Assembly (NCBI GenBank): GCA_018292915.2 | Contig: JACVVK020000001.1 | Coordinates: 3,914,501 to 3,978,500 of the forward strand | DNA: 64,000 bases | DNA from: Batillaria attramentaria | Taxonomy: Eukaryota > Mollusca > Gastropoda > Batillariidae | Direction: 5' to 3' | In this document: positions 62,098 to 64,000 of the stretch, in pieces | Layout of the letters: each line of letters begins with the position of its first letter | How positions within the stretch are numbered: the stretch's first letter is position 1 | Program-made: the position numbers and the translations under genes | Notes under the pieces: model-generated | Databases searched by the model: none | What the model saw: only the letters and a program-made list of their open reading frames with translations | What the model was told of the DNA's origin: nothing

Positions 62098-62340
62098 AAG
62101 TGGCTTAAGCTACCATTTGTATGCTCACAGATCATTCTGAGCCGTTTTCGTAGTATCTGTCATCACACCACTTAGACACTTGCACAGCATCCTATCATGC
62201 TGGCACTGAGCCAACAGAAGCGTACTCGATGACGCGGCGACCACATTGAGCCCTCCAGTTGAGCAACAACAGTTGTAAAATTGGAATCCTTGCCCGCTGA
62301 CGCAAAGTGTAAATAACACTGTATCGAATTAAGTGCTGTA
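62098..62340 (+). repeat. Dispersed repeat family F, copy 3
   Basis: Same orientation as copy 1, upstream of SLC23. The match runs from TATGCTCACAGATCATTCTG to the CTGTATCGAATTAAG end. Confidence 0.75.
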
Positions 62341-62539
62341 CTTATCACCAAGAGAGGGGGTTTCGAGCGTACAGACGCACCCACGAGCGAAACTGTTCCA
62401 AAATACAAGGTGGCTTAGCAAAGATGGAATTATTAACCCGTTTAAGCGTCCAAGTCCTGAGCAGTCCTGACTCAAATGACAAATCGTACACGTTTCTCTT
62501 GATTCAAATGCCAAACACTCCTCATGCATACCAGTCCGG

Positions 62540-62580
62540 GTAGCCGGGATAGCCGAGCTAGTTAAGCGTTGGAGTTAAAG
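62540..62580 (+). mobile_element. Possible SINE family A head fragment
   Basis: TAGCCGGGATAGCCGAGCTA and GTTAAGCGTTGGAG resemble the family A tRNA-like head (box A region). No box B or core follows. Confidence 0.35.
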
Positions 62581-63281
62581 GTCTGCAATGTCAACAAAAA
62601 GCCACAGTGTGTTTTAAAAATGCAAAAAGCACAGTCAACTCTGTCACAGTTACAGTTTTCATCGTCACTGAAACCCCTATAAAAGCCAGTGGCAGCCTGA
62701 TTTCACAGCTCAGTTTGCGTTTTGACATTGCGCGAGAAAAATCGCAGTGGCTAGTCTTCTCGTGCAGCACAAGACACCCGCTAGACGCTGAAGCGATGTG
62801 TCTCGCTCACCGACCAAAAGCACAATGAAGTCACCGCAAACTCACGCTCTGGTTTTATAAGGGCCTCCGAAGCGCTGAAAACTCTGCAACTGTGAGAGAG
62901 TTGCCTGCCTTATGCAGAGTCGCAGGAGTGGCAGTTTAAAAACAAACCAAACAATGTCTGGGGCTTTTTGTTGATTAAGTTCGAAACCCGATCAGACGCC
63001 AAATCTTTATGCAGATTTTTCCCTCGTTGTCCCCGTCTTTCAAAAAAGACGCCTCTTTAAAGTACTAACTCAGCCTCATGCATACCCATCCGTACACTGA
63101 ACCTATAGCGTTTACAATTTTTTTTATTCAACTTTTATTCACATCGCTACCAGTCCTGATTTCATAAACCGACTTAATTCCGCTCACATCTGTGCCTGCG
63201 TTGGAATGGAACAGGCCTGCACCGTTAAAACATGCGATACGATATGTAATGTAGGCGACTGATAAGCAGGCGGGCATGGAG

Positions 63282-63312
<31 letters not shown>

Positions 63313-63779
63313 TAACTGATGAAGCGGTGTCCGATTTTAGCATGCCCACCCCTCCCACCCCCATTTCCACCCCACCCCCACCCCCAAAAACAACAACAAC
63401 AACAACCACAAAAACAAACACACAAACAAACAAAAAACCCCAGCAATAACAACAAAAAACCCAAAACAAAAAACAAATCGACGATGGACTAACATACGTA
63501 GCGGCCGATTAAATCGTTGAGCAGACCCCTCCCACCCTCATTTCCACCCCACCCCCTAAAAAGAAAAAAACAAAACAAAAAAACAAACAAACAAACAAAA
63601 AACAAGCGTAGTTCTTACTACATGACCCAGAAGCTATTAGTGTCCTGTAGCCTATAGGTGCGAGCTTGGTAATCACACTGTTACATTCATATATGTAGCT
63701 GCTGTAACGTATGGCTTCAATCAATGATCGCAGGCCTGTCTATACGTGTATTTGTGCATGAAAGTGTGTCGTATTTTTC
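62581..63779. other. SLC23 upstream DNA, no gene seen
   Basis: Unique-looking sequence to about 63230, a G run at 63284-63312, then C/A-rich low-complexity DNA. No conserved frame. Confidence 0.5.
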
Positions 63780-64000
63780 TGCCCCAACTCTTCGCCAGGT
63801 CCAGTGGTGTTCGTCCCAGGTCATGGGTGGAATCCACGTAGGGCTCGGAAGCTGGGGCAATTTTTATTATGCATGACGATGGAGATGAGGATGATGGCAA
63901 GATGTAAGGTCCGTGTGGTTTGGGACTGCGGGAAAGGGCCGCATTCCACGCTTCCTCTCATAAATATCCCCTCGTTAACCAGGCCCGGCCGTGTAATCAT
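63780..64000 (-). mobile_element. SINE family C, copy 3 (cut by window end)
   Basis: The 3' half of the element (GCCCCAACTCTTCGCCAG to CCGGCCGTGTAATCAT). The tRNA-like head lies beyond 64000. Confidence 0.83.

Overview
The window is nuclear DNA of a metazoan, most probably a mollusc and likely a marine gastropod. The reasons are two intron-rich animal transporter genes with GT-AG introns, very dense dinucleotide and pentanucleotide microsatellites, several tRNA-derived SINE families whose core carries a GGACGTTAAAC motif (reminiscent, from memory, of molluscan SINEs), and RTE-like and other LINE debris. The species assignment is inference. There is no bacterial gene, CRISPR array or operon.

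Two host genes converge tail to tail. On the + strand, 12231-32921 holds a complete vesicular monoamine transporter gene (VMAT, SLC18 family): 15 coding exons joined in frame into 531 residues. An untranslated 5' exon should lie upstream, because the ATG exon has its own 3' splice site at 12210-12211. On the - strand, 60834-44477 holds a complete SLC23-family (nucleobase/ascorbate type) transporter: 13 coding exons, 644 residues, with a TATA-like box about 270 bp upstream of the ATG. VMAT would load monoamines into synaptic vesicles; the SLC23 protein would move ascorbate or nucleobases with sodium across the plasma membrane. Nothing in the sequence links their functions beyond adjacency.

Most of the rest is mobile DNA. 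One full-length RTE-like LINE with an intact ORF and a 13-bp target duplication (14066-17342) sits in a VMAT intron, inside an older SINE. Five further LINE reverse-transcriptase C-terminal relics, one Tc1/mariner relic, four MITE-like or short dispersed families and three tRNA-derived SINE families (A, tRNA-Lys-like; B, tRNA-Asp-like; C) fill the introns. A two-exon ORF pair of unknown function, with one in-frame stop, lies inside SLC23 intron 2 on the opposite strand (56634-57730).

Layout: 1-12.2 kb, VMAT upstream DNA with repeats only; 12.2-32.9 kb, VMAT; 32.9-44.4 kb, the intergenic zone with tandem repeats, a Tc1 relic, SINEs and MITEs; 44.5-60.8 kb, SLC23; 60.8-64 kb, SLC23 promoter and upstream repeats. 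The most striking pattern is that repeats crowd the splice sites. VMAT exon 6 lies between two same-orientation SINE copies. A long SINE-A copy abuts a splice donor in both genes in the same relative orientation. Microsatellites replace the usual sequence next to several acceptors and donors. Both genes also carry tandem arrays just downstream of their stop codons.
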